From the NCBI RefSeq assembly GCF_040270295.1, contig NZ_JBELOE010000281.1: 64,000 bases of DNA, one strand, 5' to 3'. Source of the stretch: Catenovulum sediminis (GTDB taxonomy: Bacteria; Pseudomonadota; Gammaproteobacteria; Enterobacterales; Alteromonadaceae). Shown one piece after another: positions 1 to 9,708 of the stretch. The stretch's first letter is position 1. Each line of letters starts with the position of its first letter. Under the pieces are notes generated by a model. The model saw only the letters and a program-made list of their open reading frames with translations, was not told where the DNA came from and ran no database searches. The position numbers and the translations under genes are program-made.

Positions 1-1
1 T

Positions 2-3000
2 GATGATTTTCAAATTGAATGCCTTGATTTATCAAATGCGGGTGACAAACAAGCAGAGCAGATTGAACAGTCTGTGCAGCAACTGGTCAACTATAAATTT
101 GCGCTGGCAACGGATTATATGCTGCAGGTTCGGTTAGTTAAATGCAGTGAAAAAGAATATGTTTTACTGATGTGTTTGCACCATATTGCCGGTGATGCTT
201 GGTCGATCAATATTTTAATTAATGAGTTTATGCAGTTATACGCACAGCCTGAGTTGCAGGCAGACGAAAGTGCGGTAAATGACGCTACAACAATGCAATA
301 CTCAGATTATGCAGCGTGGGAAAAAGCCTTATTTGACGGACAGCATTTAACGCCTCAACTAACGTTTTGGAAAAACAAACTACAGAATTTGCCGACAGTG
401 CATAGTTTACCCTTAGATTTTAATCGACCAGCAACGCAAAGTTTTAAAGGGGCAAGTGTAACCAGTACCGTTGACGCCACATTGTCAGAGCAGTTAACCC
501 AGTATGCACAGTTGCACAATGTGTCGGCTTTTATGATTTTTCATACTGTATTTGCCTGTCTATTGCACAAATATTCGGCGGCAGATGATATTGTCATCGG
601 TGCGCCTATTGCTAACCGGCGTGATCCGGCTTTATCAAATGTTGTTGGCTATTTTGCCAACACCCTAGTATTGCGCTCAGATTTGTCATCGGACCCAAGT
701 TTTAACGAACTCTTAGCCAGCAATAAAGCGTATTTACTTGCCGCTTATGACAACCAAATGATGCCATTTGACAAGCTTGTCGAAGCGTTAAAACCAGAGC
801 GCAATTTAAGCCATTCGGTTTTATTTCAGATTATGCTGGTGATGCAAAATGCAGAACAAAGTGAATTTGACCAAACTGTACTCAAAGCACAACCTGATAG
901 CATAGCGCATACAAACGCTAAGTTTGATTTAGTCTTGGAGGTGGTTAACGAGCAGGCCGGCTATCAATTATGTTGGAAGTACGCCAGTGATTTGTTTACT
1001 GAAAATAGCATGCAAAAAATGGCGAACCATTTTAATCACTTAATGCGGCAGTTGTTGAATCAACCTGACTTACCCGTCAGTCAGTTGCAAACCCTGACGC
1101 CGCTTGAAAGTGCAAAAATACTGCATCAATACAACCATACTCAAGTGTCGTGGCCTGACACTGTATGTTTGCATCAGGTATTTGAAGCGCAAGTTAACAA
1201 GCACGCACATAATATTGCATTGCTTGACGACAATATGCAGTACAGTTATTTACAATTGAATCAAAAAGCCAATCAGCTTGCTTGGTATTTACGTGAACAA
1301 GGCATTGAATATGGCGATTTAATTGGATTGCATGCAGAGCGAGGCAGCGATTTAATTATCGCTTTATATGCAATATTAAAAGCGGGCGCAGCGTATGTAC
1401 CCTTAGATCCGACTTATCCGCCAGCGCGCTTAAAGTACATTCTGGCAGATGCCAAACCTAAACTAGTCCTCACTCAATCAGCGATTTGTCAGGCTTTGGC
1501 TGATTTTCCGCAGCTTACAGGAAAAACTGTTTTGCTGGATGAAGACCCGCAATTTATCCATTATTCGACTGACAATTTAACAGAGCAAGGCATTTGCCCT
1601 GCGCCAGAATCAAAGGCCTACGTGATTTATACATCCGGTTCAACCGGTCAGCCTAAAGGTGTTATTTGTTCTCACCGTGCGATCGCCAGCCGGATTTTTT
1701 GGATGCAGAAAACGTATACGCTCACTGCTGCTGATGTGATGTTGCAAAAGACACCCTATAGTTTTGATGTTTCCGCCTGGGAGTTATTATGGACTTTGAT
1801 GAGCGGCGCTAAACTCGTTTTGGCGGCCCCCGGAGGGCATGCCGATCCGCATTATTTACAAAGCATGATCGCTGAGCATCAAGTCAGCATTATTCATTTT
1901 GTGCCGACCATGTTACAAGGTATGTTAAGCGCCGATGCGTGGCCAAAAAACAATGCACTAAGATATGTTTTTTGTGCAGGAGAAGCTTTACCACAAAGTT
2001 TAGTCGAAGCTTTTTATCAGCTTGCCGGACAACAAACCGTTTTGGTTAATCGCTATGGGCCAACTGAAGCGCCGGCTGCAACTCACTGGCCCTGTATACA
2101 GATGCGGGACGATAAACGGATTCCGATTGGCAAACCGACCAGTAATACCTTGGTTTATGTGCTGGATAAAAATCAACAACTCGTCCCTTCGGGTGTCGTG
2201 GGTGAACTCTATATTGGTGGTGAAGGACTGGCAGACGGGTATTTAAATCAACCTCAACTGAGTGCAGACAAATTTTTGCGCAACCCGTTTGCGACTGGTC
2301 GCATTTATAAAACGGGTGATTTAGTCCGTTGGCTTGAAGATGGGACCTTGGATTTTATCGGGCGTCGCGATAATCAAGTGAAGCTTAGAGGTTATCGCAT
2401 TGAATTAGGTGAAATTGAAAAGCATTTAACCGCACATGCATCGGTAGAAGAAGCGATCGTGGTTTTAAGTCAAGCGCCTGCCAGATTAATTGCTTATATT
2501 AAAGCCCAAGCTGAAATTAAAGGGCAACACTCAGATATCGTCGCTGAATTAAAAAGCGAATTACGCCAGAGGTTACCGGATTATATGTGTCCGGCGGTGA
2601 TTATACCGATCGACAGTTGGCCGCAAACGACCAGTGGTAAAATTGATCGCAATGCATTACCCCAAGCGCCGGTAAACCCGGTACAAACGACAGAAAAACC
2701 GGTTAATCAAATTGAGTTTAAACTGCGTCAAATTTGGTCTGAAGTGCTTAATATGCCGGCGCATTCAATTGCTCGCGATAGCAACTTTTTTGAACTCGGC
2801 GGCGATTCTATTTTATCTATTCAAGTGGTTTCTAAAGGCGCTAAAGCGGATATTCATTTTAGCGTTCGCGAGTTATTTAAAAATCCAACCATTGAATCTT
2901 TGGCGGGGAAAGTGACAAGCAGTATACAAAACCGTGCCGATCAGGATGAAGTGAAAGGGCAACTGGTGCCATTGCCAATATACCGCAGGTTTTTGTCACA

Positions 3001-5638
3001 ACAACAAAAATTAGATCATTACAATCAGGCCGCGATGTTGGCCGTACCCGCGCAGTTAGACCGTGCACTTTTATTTAAATTTCTGCAAGTTATCGTGCAA
3101 AAACATGATGCTTTAAGGCTGCGTGTAGATGGCCAAAAATCACTCTACTTTAAGCCTTTAGATGCCGACGAATTATTATCCTGTATTGAAGTCGTTCAGG
3201 TTAAACAACTGGCGGATACCCAATTTCTAGAACGGCGCGCCAATCAGGCACAAGCTAGTTTAGATATTACCCACGGGCCTATTATGAAGTTGGTTTTATT
3301 TCAGGCCGGTAAAGCGCAACGCTTATTATGGATTATTCATCATATTGCGGTAGATGGTGTCTCTTGGCGCGTATTGCTTGATGATCTAGCACAGCTTTGG
3401 GCTCAGCACCAAAGCGCCGAACGTTTTAACCTAGGCGATAAAACCTGCTCACTGCAACAATGGAGCCAAGCTATGCTAGATGCCAGTAATAGTAAGGCAT
3501 TGCTGGCCGAAAAGCCTTATTGGACAGAACAAAATCAAGCCGTAAAACGGCTTAATCAAGATGCCGCCACACTCGTCGATAAAAAATGGGCGACTGTGCA
3601 GTTTGCACTGCCGCAAGCGGCAACAGAACAGCTCATTGGTCAATGCGCACAAGCTTATCAAACGCAGATCAACGAGCTGTTGTTAGCGGCTTGGTTTATT
3701 GCATTTAAAAACTGGTCGGGTGAGGGGTGCTTGTCATTAGCACTTGAAAGTCATGGGCGCGATGATTGTTATACTCAACTGGATAGCAGCCAGACGGTTG
3801 GATGGTTTACCACACATTATCCTTTTACCTTTCGCAGTGAACAGTCGAGCACCGCGGAAATTATTAAAAGCATTAAAGATGCATATCGTAAAATTCCAAA
3901 TAATGGCCAAGGTTATGGACTGTTAAGTCAGATGACCCATGCACACGCGCGAATCGAATCCTGTTTGCCGGATGTGGTATTAAATTATCTGGGTCAGTTT
4001 GATCAAACATTGTCTGCCGCGCAAGAGATAGGCTTTGCCAATGAGCCGACAGGCGATTTTATTGCAGCCGATTATCAAGAAAAATTTTCGTTAAGTTTTA
4101 CAGCCGTGGTGCACGGCGGCAAAATGTCGGTCAATATGGATCATGATTTGGCAGTGATAAGCCAAAGTCAGGCAGAAAACCTAAAACAAGCGGTATATGA
4201 TGCTTTGCTTGAGGTCATTCAGCATTGCACTGAAATACGCCAGCTCAGACAACCAGAGTTGCAGCCGGTGGCGGTTTATCCTGTGGTTCGCTACCTTATT
4301 GAAAATCAAAAATGGTTAGCCCATTTTAACGCCTATGACTTTTATGGCTACCATAAAAATACGGTTAATCTACCTCTGCTGGAAGCCAGCCTAAACCGTA
4401 TTATCGATTTAAATTCAGCTTTGCGGCTCAGATTAAATTATCAAAATGATAAGGTAGAGCAATACCTCGCGCGCACTGGTATTGAGTATCGAATTGAACA
4501 GGTTGAGCTCAGTCATTTAGCAGCAGAGGAAGCCATTGAGCAGTTAGAGTTATTAGCGAATGACTATCAAAGACAGTTTAGGTTAGACAAAAACTCACCA
4601 TTATTTAAATTTGTAAACTTTAGCTTACCGGATGAATTGGGCGATCGCTTGCTGTTGATATTTCACCATATGATAGTCGATGGAGACTCAAGAGCTTTGA
4701 TTCGTGAGCAGTTAGTCAGTCAATACCGCAATTTATCGCTGGGCAAAACAAGTACCGCAACTGGGTCTGATTATATTGCTTGGTTAAATCATTATTACCA
4801 TCATTTTACGCAATTTTCAGCTAATGAATTGCAATACTGGCAAAGCTTTGAATGGTCTGAATTATCTGAAATTACCCCGATGAAATCGGCACAAGTGTAT
4901 CAGGTCGTTGACCATGCTGTTGAACAGCTGGAATTTAAGTTATTGGAAAAACAAGAAGCTGCGCAATTAGCCAGCTTGTCATCACCAGCGGGCAAAGCGC
5001 TATTATACGATGCTTTGTTATATGCAGAGTTGCGGGCCATCGAACCTTTTCTAACACGTCAAAAAGTATTAATTGAAACCGTAAACGATAACCGGAAAAG
5101 CACTGAGCTGCATGCACCTGCAGAAAATCTAATTGGTAATTTAACCAGTAACGATGTGTATATGATAGATATGTCATGTTTGGCGACATTATCGAAAGCG
5201 CAACAACTGATTGAAATAAACCGGCAACGCAGTACACAGCAGGGCGTTAGACAAGCCAGTTTGATGAGTCTGATATATGGTGATGAGCCGCAATCTGCAT
5301 CATTAGACCGAGATTACCAAAAATATTTGCCTTGGTTGGGCATTAACTTGTTTATTAACTGGGGAAGCGAATCACAGGATACACAAAGTGCCGAGGAGCA
5401 ACCCTTTTGGTGGGCGACTGAGTATGGTGGTGATAAAGAAAGCCGCAGTTTGGCAGGGGTGCGGGGCCATGCATTTTTTGTCCATATTGAACTTTGTGAA
5501 CAGGGCGTTATCGCCAGACTTCATCCGGATTTATGTCGTTTGTATAACGCAGATGTCGAACGCGTTTTACAGCAGATGCGGGTCAGCCTGCAAACGCTTT
5601 TACAAGATGACAGTGTTATTCAACTAAGGAGTGTGTGA
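2..5638 (+). CDS. Non-ribosomal peptide synthetase, C-A-T-E-C, 5' end outside window
   Basis: The reading frame is open from base 2, so the gene starts upstream; the GTG at 74 is only an internal codon. Domains seen in order: the rest of a condensation domain (HHxxxDA motif near 179, to about 1120); an adenylation domain (about 1170-2660) with YTSGSTGQPKG, FDVSAWE, NRYGPTE, YKTGD and a TSGKIDR lysine motif; a carrier domain with GGDS serine at 2807; an epimerization domain with HHIAVDGVSW near 3338, TVGWFT and NYLGQFD; and a last condensation-like domain (about 4280-5630) with an intact HHMIVDG. The pocket residues I read for the A domain are D-V-W-H-F-A-R-A-A, serine-like in the first five only. 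The E domain predicts a D-residue. No carrier or thioesterase follows the last C-like domain, so it may release the chain or act with a partner. The gene is translationally coupled to the thioesterase gene. Confidence 0.93.
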   Translation, partial: DDFQIECLDLSNAGDKQAEQIEQSVQQLVNYKFALATDYMLQVRLVKCSEKEYVLLMCLHHIAGDAWSINILINEFMQLYAQPELQADESAVNDATTMQYSDYAAWEKALFDGQHLTPQLTFWKNKLQNLPTVHSLPLDFNRPATQSFKGASVTSTVDATLSEQLTQYAQLHNVSAFMIFHTVFACLLHKYSAADDIVIGAPIANRRDPALSNVVGYFANTLVLRSDLSSDPSFNELLASNKAYLLAAYDNQMMPFDKLVEALKPERNLSHSVLFQIMLVMQNAEQSEFDQTVLKAQPDSIAHTNAKFDLVLEVVNEQAGYQLCWKYASDLFTENSMQKMANHFNHLMRQLLNQPDLPVSQLQTLTPLESAKILHQYNHTQVSWPDTVCLHQVFEAQVNKHAHNIALLDDNMQYSYLQLNQKANQLAWYLREQGIEYGDLIGLHAERGSDLIIALYAILKAGAAYVPLDPTYPPARLKYILADAKPKLVLTQSAICQALADFPQLTGKTVLLDEDPQFIHYSTDNLTEQGICPAPESKAYVIYTSGSTGQPKGVICSHRAIASRIFWMQKTYTLTAADVMLQKTPYSFDVSAWELLWTLMSGAKLVLAAPGGHADPHYLQSMIAEHQVSIIHFVPTMLQGMLSADAWPKNNALRYVFCAGEALPQSLVEAFYQLAGQQTVLVNRYGPTEAPAATHWPCIQMRDDKRIPIGKPTSNTLVYVLDKNQQLVPSGVVGELYIGGEGLADGYLNQPQLSADKFLRNPFATGRIYKTGDLVRWLEDGTLDFIGRRDNQVKLRGYRIELGEIEKHLTAHASVEEAIVVLSQAPARLIAYIKAQAEIKGQHSDIVAELKSELRQRLPDYMCPAVIIPIDSWPQTTSGKIDRNALPQAPVNPVQTTEKPVNQIEFKLRQIWSEVLNMPAHSIARDSNFFELGGDSILSIQVVSKGAKADIHFSVRELFKNPTIESLAGKVTSSIQNRADQDEVKGQLVPLPIYRRFLSQQQKLDHYNQAAMLAVPAQLDRALLFKFLQVIVQKHDALRLRVDGQKSLYFKPLDADELLSCIEVVQVKQLADTQFLERRANQAQASLDITHGPIMKLVLFQAGKAQRLLWIIHHIAVDGVSWRVLLDDLAQLWAQHQSAERFNLGDKTCSLQQWSQAMLDASNSKALLAEKPYWTEQNQAVKRLNQDAATLVDKKWATVQFALPQAATEQLIGQCAQAYQTQINELLLAAWFIAFKNWSGEGCLSLALESHGRDDCYTQLDSSQTVGWFTTHYPFTFRSEQSSTAEIIKSIKDAYRKIPNNGQGYGLLSQMTHAHARIESCLPDVVLNYLGQFDQTLSAAQEIGFANEPTGDFIAADYQEKFSLSFTAVVHGGKMSVNMDHDLAVISQSQAENLKQAVYDALLEVIQHCTEIRQLRQPELQPVAVYPVVRYLIENQKWLAHFNAYDFYGYHKNTVNLPLLEASLNRIIDLNSALRLRLNYQNDKVEQYLARTGIEYRIEQVELSHLAAEEAIEQLELLANDYQRQFRLDKNSPLFKFVNFSLPDELGDRLLLIFHHMIVDGDSRALIREQLVSQYRNLSLGKTSTATGSDYIAWLNHYYHHFTQFSANELQYWQSFEWSELSEITPMKSAQVYQVVDHAVEQLEFKLLEKQEAAQLASLSSPAGKALLYDALLYAELRAIEPFLTRQKVLIETVNDNRKSTELHAPAENLIGNLTSNDVYMIDMSCLATLSKAQQLIEINRQRSTQQGVRQASLMSLIYGDEPQSASLDRDYQKYLPWLGINLFINWGSESQDTQSAEEQPFWWATEYGGDKESRSLAGVRGHAFFVHIELCEQGVIARLHPDLCRLYNADVERVLQQMRVSLQTLLQDDSVIQLRSV

Positions 5639-6393
5639 TGAATAATCCGTGGTTAACGTTGGCCAGCCAAACCTCAAATGCTCAAGCAACCTTGTTTTGT
5701 TTACCCTATGCCGGTGGCAGTTCGGCTATTTTTCACCGTTGGCGGGTGTTATTAAAAGATAATATTGATCTTGCATTAGTACAGTTACCGGGGCGGGGCG
5801 CACGTTTTTCCGAGCCGGCGATTAATGATATTGAGCTATTGTCAGAACAATTATTTGCGGCTATTCGCCCGCACTTTAGCAAACCTTACTTTATCTTTGG
5901 TCATAGTATGGGGGGCATGTTGGCGTATGAGCTGGTAAAACGTATTGAGCAGGCGCATTTACCCATGCCACAGCAGTTGATTTTATCTGCAACCCGACCG
6001 CCGCAAGTTGCTTATCAGGATAAAACCTATCACTTACCACAAGCTGAATTTGTTGAAAAACTGAAAACGCTAAATGGCACGCCCGACGAGATTTTGCAAA
6101 ACAAGGAGCTCATGGCTTTGTTGTTACCTATGTTAAAAGCTGACTTTGAATTAGCAGAAAACTTTTATCAACCAAGCCCGACAAAAATCCATTGTCCGAC
6201 CCATGTTTTGTGCGGCACGCAAGATACACGGGTGCCGAAAAAGATGTTGTCTAAATGGTCTGAAGTGATTGCGGCAAATTGCCAGTTTAGTGAGATACCA
6301 GGCGGACATTTGTTTTTAGAAACTGCAACAGAAGCGTTATTGCGTGTAATCAATACAGAGCTGCAAGCGCAGCTTGAAAAGGTATCTGCCTGA
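5638..6393 (+). CDS. Type II thioesterase of the NRPS cluster
   Basis: An alpha/beta hydrolase of 251 residues of the GrsT/RifR editing thioesterase family. Seen: an early LPYAGGS motif, the nucleophile elbow GHSMGG with Ser90, an Asp in GTQD and a His in GGHLF. Such stand-alone enzymes remove wrong or stalled groups from carrier domains. The ATG at 5638 is preferred over the GTG at 5635 because AAGGAG ends at 5631, a good spacing for the ATG. The ATG overlaps the NRPS stop codon by one base, so the genes are coupled. The NRPS lacks a TE domain of its own, so a role in release cannot be excluded, but the family normally does editing. Confidence 0.92.
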   Translation: MNNPWLTLASQTSNAQATLFCLPYAGGSSAIFHRWRVLLKDNIDLALVQLPGRGARFSEPAINDIELLSEQLFAAIRPHFSKPYFIFGHSMGGMLAYELVKRIEQAHLPMPQQLILSATRPPQVAYQDKTYHLPQAEFVEKLKTLNGTPDEILQNKELMALLLPMLKADFELAENFYQPSPTKIHCPTHVLCGTQDTRVPKKMLSKWSEVIAANCQFSEIPGGHLFLETATEALLRVINTELQAQLEKVSA

Positions 6394-7157
6394 TGAGAAA
6401 TGAATGTCGAATTGCGATGTGGTCTGGGCCACGTAATATTTCAACGGCGATGATGCGGGCATTTGAAAACCGAGCGGATAGCTGTGTGGTGGATGAGCCT
6501 TTATATGCTTATTATTTACAACAAACCGGTTTACAGCACCCAGCGAGAGCAGAAATATTGGCCAGCATGTCTACTCGTTGGCAGCTAGTTGCCGAACAGT
6601 TAACGCAGGGAGCGCTTGATACAAACTGCACGGTTTATTATCAAAAACATATGACACATCATGTTTTGCCTGAAGTCGATTTGGCTTTTACCAAGCATCT
6701 TAAAAATGTATTTTTATTGCGTGAGCCGGCCAAAATAATCAACTCGTACGCCAAAGTTAGGCCGCAATTTAGCATTGATGAGTTGGGGGTTGTGCAGCAA
6801 TGGCATATTTATCAATATTGTCTGGCCAATAACACGGTGCCCCCCATAGTAATGGATAGTCAGTGGGTTTTATCTGAACCTAAAAAAGCACTGAGTGCGT
6901 TATGTAGCCAGTTACATATTCCTTTTTCTGAAAAAATGCTCTGTTGGCCGAAAGGGAAAAGACAAAGTGACGGCGTTTGGGCGCCCTATTGGTATGCCAA
7001 TGTAGAAGCTTCATGCGGCTTTGAAAAAGCAAATGATACGGTTGTTCAAGTGGCCCCTCAGTATCAAAAAATATATCAGCAAGCGCGTGAGATATATTTG
7101 AAAATGCAACGCAGCGCGACTTTGATAGCGGATAAAAGCTCCGCTGAGGTCTATTGA
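6393..7157 (+). CDS. Sulfotransferase-like P-loop protein in the NRPS operon
   Basis: A 254-residue protein whose N-terminus has SGPRNIST, resembling the 5'-phosphosulfate-binding loop of sulfotransferases, followed by conserved blocks VVDEPLYA, YQKHMTHH, LREP and SDGVWAPYWY. This block pattern belongs to a widespread bacterial family that databases often call sulfotransferase-like or, misleadingly, HAD hydrolase or aminotransferase. The start codon overlaps the thioesterase stop by one base. Sulfation or another group transfer on the peptide is an inference from context only. No signal peptide is seen, so it should act in the cytoplasm. Confidence 0.7.
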   Translation: MRNECRIAMWSGPRNISTAMMRAFENRADSCVVDEPLYAYYLQQTGLQHPARAEILASMSTRWQLVAEQLTQGALDTNCTVYYQKHMTHHVLPEVDLAFTKHLKNVFLLREPAKIINSYAKVRPQFSIDELGVVQQWHIYQYCLANNTVPPIVMDSQWVLSEPKKALSALCSQLHIPFSEKMLCWPKGKRQSDGVWAPYWYANVEASCGFEKANDTVVQVAPQYQKIYQQAREIYLKMQRSATLIADKSSAEVY

Positions 7158-7158
7158 G

Positions 7159-9708
7159 ATGCACTTTTTTACTCTTGTCATTCAACGTCACCCCTTGTTG
7201 GCGCGCGTTTGCCTGTTTGTTTTGTTACCGATTGTCTTGTTATGTTTTGCCACCTTATATGTATTAGATTTAAGTCTGGCGCAAAATCATCAACAAATTA
7301 AAGTGCCAGAACTGAATGCGCCTGTGACAATTGATTATGACCACAACGCGATACCCACAATCAGCGCGAGTGAAGACTTAGCGGTGTTTTATGGTATGGG
7401 ATTTGTACATGCGCAAAACCGCTTATGGCAAATGGAGATGAACCGGCGCACAGCTGCGGGTCGCCTGAGCGAAATTTTAGGGCGCTCGACACTTGAATCA
7501 GACAAATTGATGCGTGTTTTGGGGCTATACGAAAACGCGAAAAAAATGTGGCAGCAATTACCGGCCGATGACAAAAAAGTGCTGACGGCTTACGTCAAAG
7601 GGGTGAATGCCGGTATGGCTCAACTGAACGTTTTGCCACCCGAGTTTTTGTTATATCAGCATCAACCCGAAAAATGGACAGAGGTGGATTCATTATCTTG
7701 GATGCAGCTGCTGTCTTTTCAGTTATCAAATAGTATGCTAACTGATATCCAGCGTGCCGCGCTTATTCAGGCATACGGGCTAGAAAAAACGCAAGCGTTA
7801 ATGCCGCTTGATATTGATGCATCTGCGATAACACAGCTAGCCACAGTACAAAACATGGCCGATCTCGAGCCTTTGATTGCATTAGCGCAAAACTTTCAGG
7901 CACAGCAAAAACAATTTGTTGGCAGCAACAGTTGGGTGGTATCGGGTAAACATACTAAAAGTGGTCAACCCTTATTGGCAAATGATCCACACCTAGCTTA
8001 CAGCACACCTGCGATATTTTATTTGGCGAAATTAAATGGTGATAAATTGGCTGCAGAAGGGGCCAGTTTCCCGGGTTTACCTTTTATCGTAATTGGGCGT
8101 AATGCGCAGATTGCTTGGGGGTTAACCAATATGATGGCCGACACGCAAGACATTTATGTTGAGCGGGTCAATCCGCACAATATAAATCAATATTTGTATG
8201 ACGGAAAATACTTAGCGATGCAGCTTAAAACTGAGCTGATTGAGGTTAAATCTGATTTTTTAAAACCGGCTGAACCTGCAGTAACAATTAATATCAGACG
8301 CACGATCCACGGGCCCGTTATCAGTGACCTCAATCGCAGCGAAAATAGCTTTGCATATAGTCTTAAATGGACGGGTGATGAACAAAACGGGGGCACTTTT
8401 AGTAGCTTTCTGGCATTAAACTACGCACAAAACTGGACGCAATTTAAACAGGCTTTGAGTACCTTTGTCGCGCCGGTACATAATTTTGTATATGCCGATA
8501 AACAGGGCAACATAGGCCGTTATGCTCCGGGTTTAATTCCACTGCGAAGTGAAAACTCAGGGATGTTGCCCAAGCCGGGATGGTTAAGCGACACTAACTG
8601 GCAGGGTTGGGTTGAACACGCTCAGTTGCCACAACAATATAATCCACCGAGCGGGATGATTGTTGCAGCAAATCATAACTTGTTAGCTGAGGATTATCCT
8701 TTTTATCTGGGAAATGACTGGGCGCCCGGTTATCGCGCGCAGCGTGTACAATCATTATTGCAATCTTTAGTACAATCAGGGGCACTGGCAGAGCCACAAA
8801 GTTTTAAAAATATCCAACAGGATATTACCTTACCTAAAGCGCCGGCATTTTTAACAGTTATTCGCGATTTGCAAGCTTGGTTAGAAAATCATCAGGCGCA
8901 AACGCAAAACGCTGAAAATCAGCAAACTGAAAAATATATTCAAACGCTGCAATTTTTGGCTAACTGGCAAGGTGAGATGTCAGCCGATAGTGCTCAAGCA
9001 ACTATTTTTAGCGCTTGGATGGCGCATTTTACCCGCTTGTTAGTAGAAGATGACATACAAGCGACGGCTGATTTTATCAACGCACGTAATTATTTGGCGC
9101 AATTTAAAGAGCAGGAAAATCTATGGTTGTTGCAGCAGGTTTTATCACAAGGCAATACATTGTGGTGCGATTATCAGCTGACAGCCACAACTGAAAGTTG
9201 CCAGCAGTTACTGTGGATTGCACTGCAACACGCGGTGGATGAACTGGAAAAGTCTTATTCATCGGATATCGAAAATCTGCAATGGCGGCAAGTGCATCAT
9301 GCCCATTTTCCGCATTTTCCAATGAGTGATGCTAAATACCTGACTCGCAGCCGTGCTAAAAGTGACAATCTTTTGGCCGGGCTGTTTCATCGTCAAGCGC
9401 AATCTAAGGGCTCGGGTTATACGATAAATGTTGCGCCCGTTACACTGGATGAAACAAGGCGTTTTGCCCAGCTTGTCGGGCCGGTTTATCGCCAAGTGAT
9501 AGAGCTAGCCGACAATGGCCAATTTTGGTTTACGGCCATAGCGGGGCAGTCCGGTAATCCGTTGAGTCAACATTATGATGATTTTACCGATGCGCATCAG
9601 GCCGGGCGCTATTTTACTTTTTCAAGCGGTGGGAGGGATAGAGATAAACTTCCTCTGATGTTACTACCTGAATTGACTGTTAGCCAGCGAGCCTCCCAAT
9701 GGAATTAA
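7159..9708 (+). CDS. Membrane-anchored penicillin acylase family (Ntn-hydrolase) amidohydrolase
   Basis: This 849-residue protein has one N-terminal hydrophobic segment (about residues 13-42) as signal or anchor, then the alpha part, and the self-cleavage site G255-S256 in VGSNSW; Ser256 would be the N-terminal nucleophile of the beta chain. LLANDPHL and GRNAQIAWG are typical family blocks. The family hydrolyses amide bonds of acylated substrates in the periplasm; PvdQ removes the fatty acyl chain of the pyoverdine precursor and others cleave acyl-homoserine lactones. Because the cluster has a fatty-acyl starter module and an exporter gene overlapping this one by 10 bases, removal of the lipid tail after export is the most likely role (inference). 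Lactone degradation or self-resistance are alternatives. Confidence 0.88.
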   Translation: MHFFTLVIQRHPLLARVCLFVLLPIVLLCFATLYVLDLSLAQNHQQIKVPELNAPVTIDYDHNAIPTISASEDLAVFYGMGFVHAQNRLWQMEMNRRTAAGRLSEILGRSTLESDKLMRVLGLYENAKKMWQQLPADDKKVLTAYVKGVNAGMAQLNVLPPEFLLYQHQPEKWTEVDSLSWMQLLSFQLSNSMLTDIQRAALIQAYGLEKTQALMPLDIDASAITQLATVQNMADLEPLIALAQNFQAQQKQFVGSNSWVVSGKHTKSGQPLLANDPHLAYSTPAIFYLAKLNGDKLAAEGASFPGLPFIVIGRNAQIAWGLTNMMADTQDIYVERVNPHNINQYLYDGKYLAMQLKTELIEVKSDFLKPAEPAVTINIRRTIHGPVISDLNRSENSFAYSLKWTGDEQNGGTFSSFLALNYAQNWTQFKQALSTFVAPVHNFVYADKQGNIGRYAPGLIPLRSENSGMLPKPGWLSDTNWQGWVEHAQLPQQYNPPSGMIVAANHNLLAEDYPFYLGNDWAPGYRAQRVQSLLQSLVQSGALAEPQSFKNIQQDITLPKAPAFLTVIRDLQAWLENHQAQTQNAENQQTEKYIQTLQFLANWQGEMSADSAQATIFSAWMAHFTRLLVEDDIQATADFINARNYLAQFKEQENLWLLQQVLSQGNTLWCDYQLTATTESCQQLLWIALQHAVDELEKSYSSDIENLQWRQVHHAHFPHFPMSDAKYLTRSRAKSDNLLAGLFHRQAQSKGSGYTINVAPVTLDETRRFAQLVGPVYRQVIELADNGQFWFTAIAGQSGNPLSQHYDDFTDAHQAGRYFTFSSGGRDRDKLPLMLLPELTVSQRASQWN

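Noticed and set aside
74..76. GTG as start of the first NRPS
   Set aside because: The frame is open to the window edge and the residues before it continue the condensation domain.
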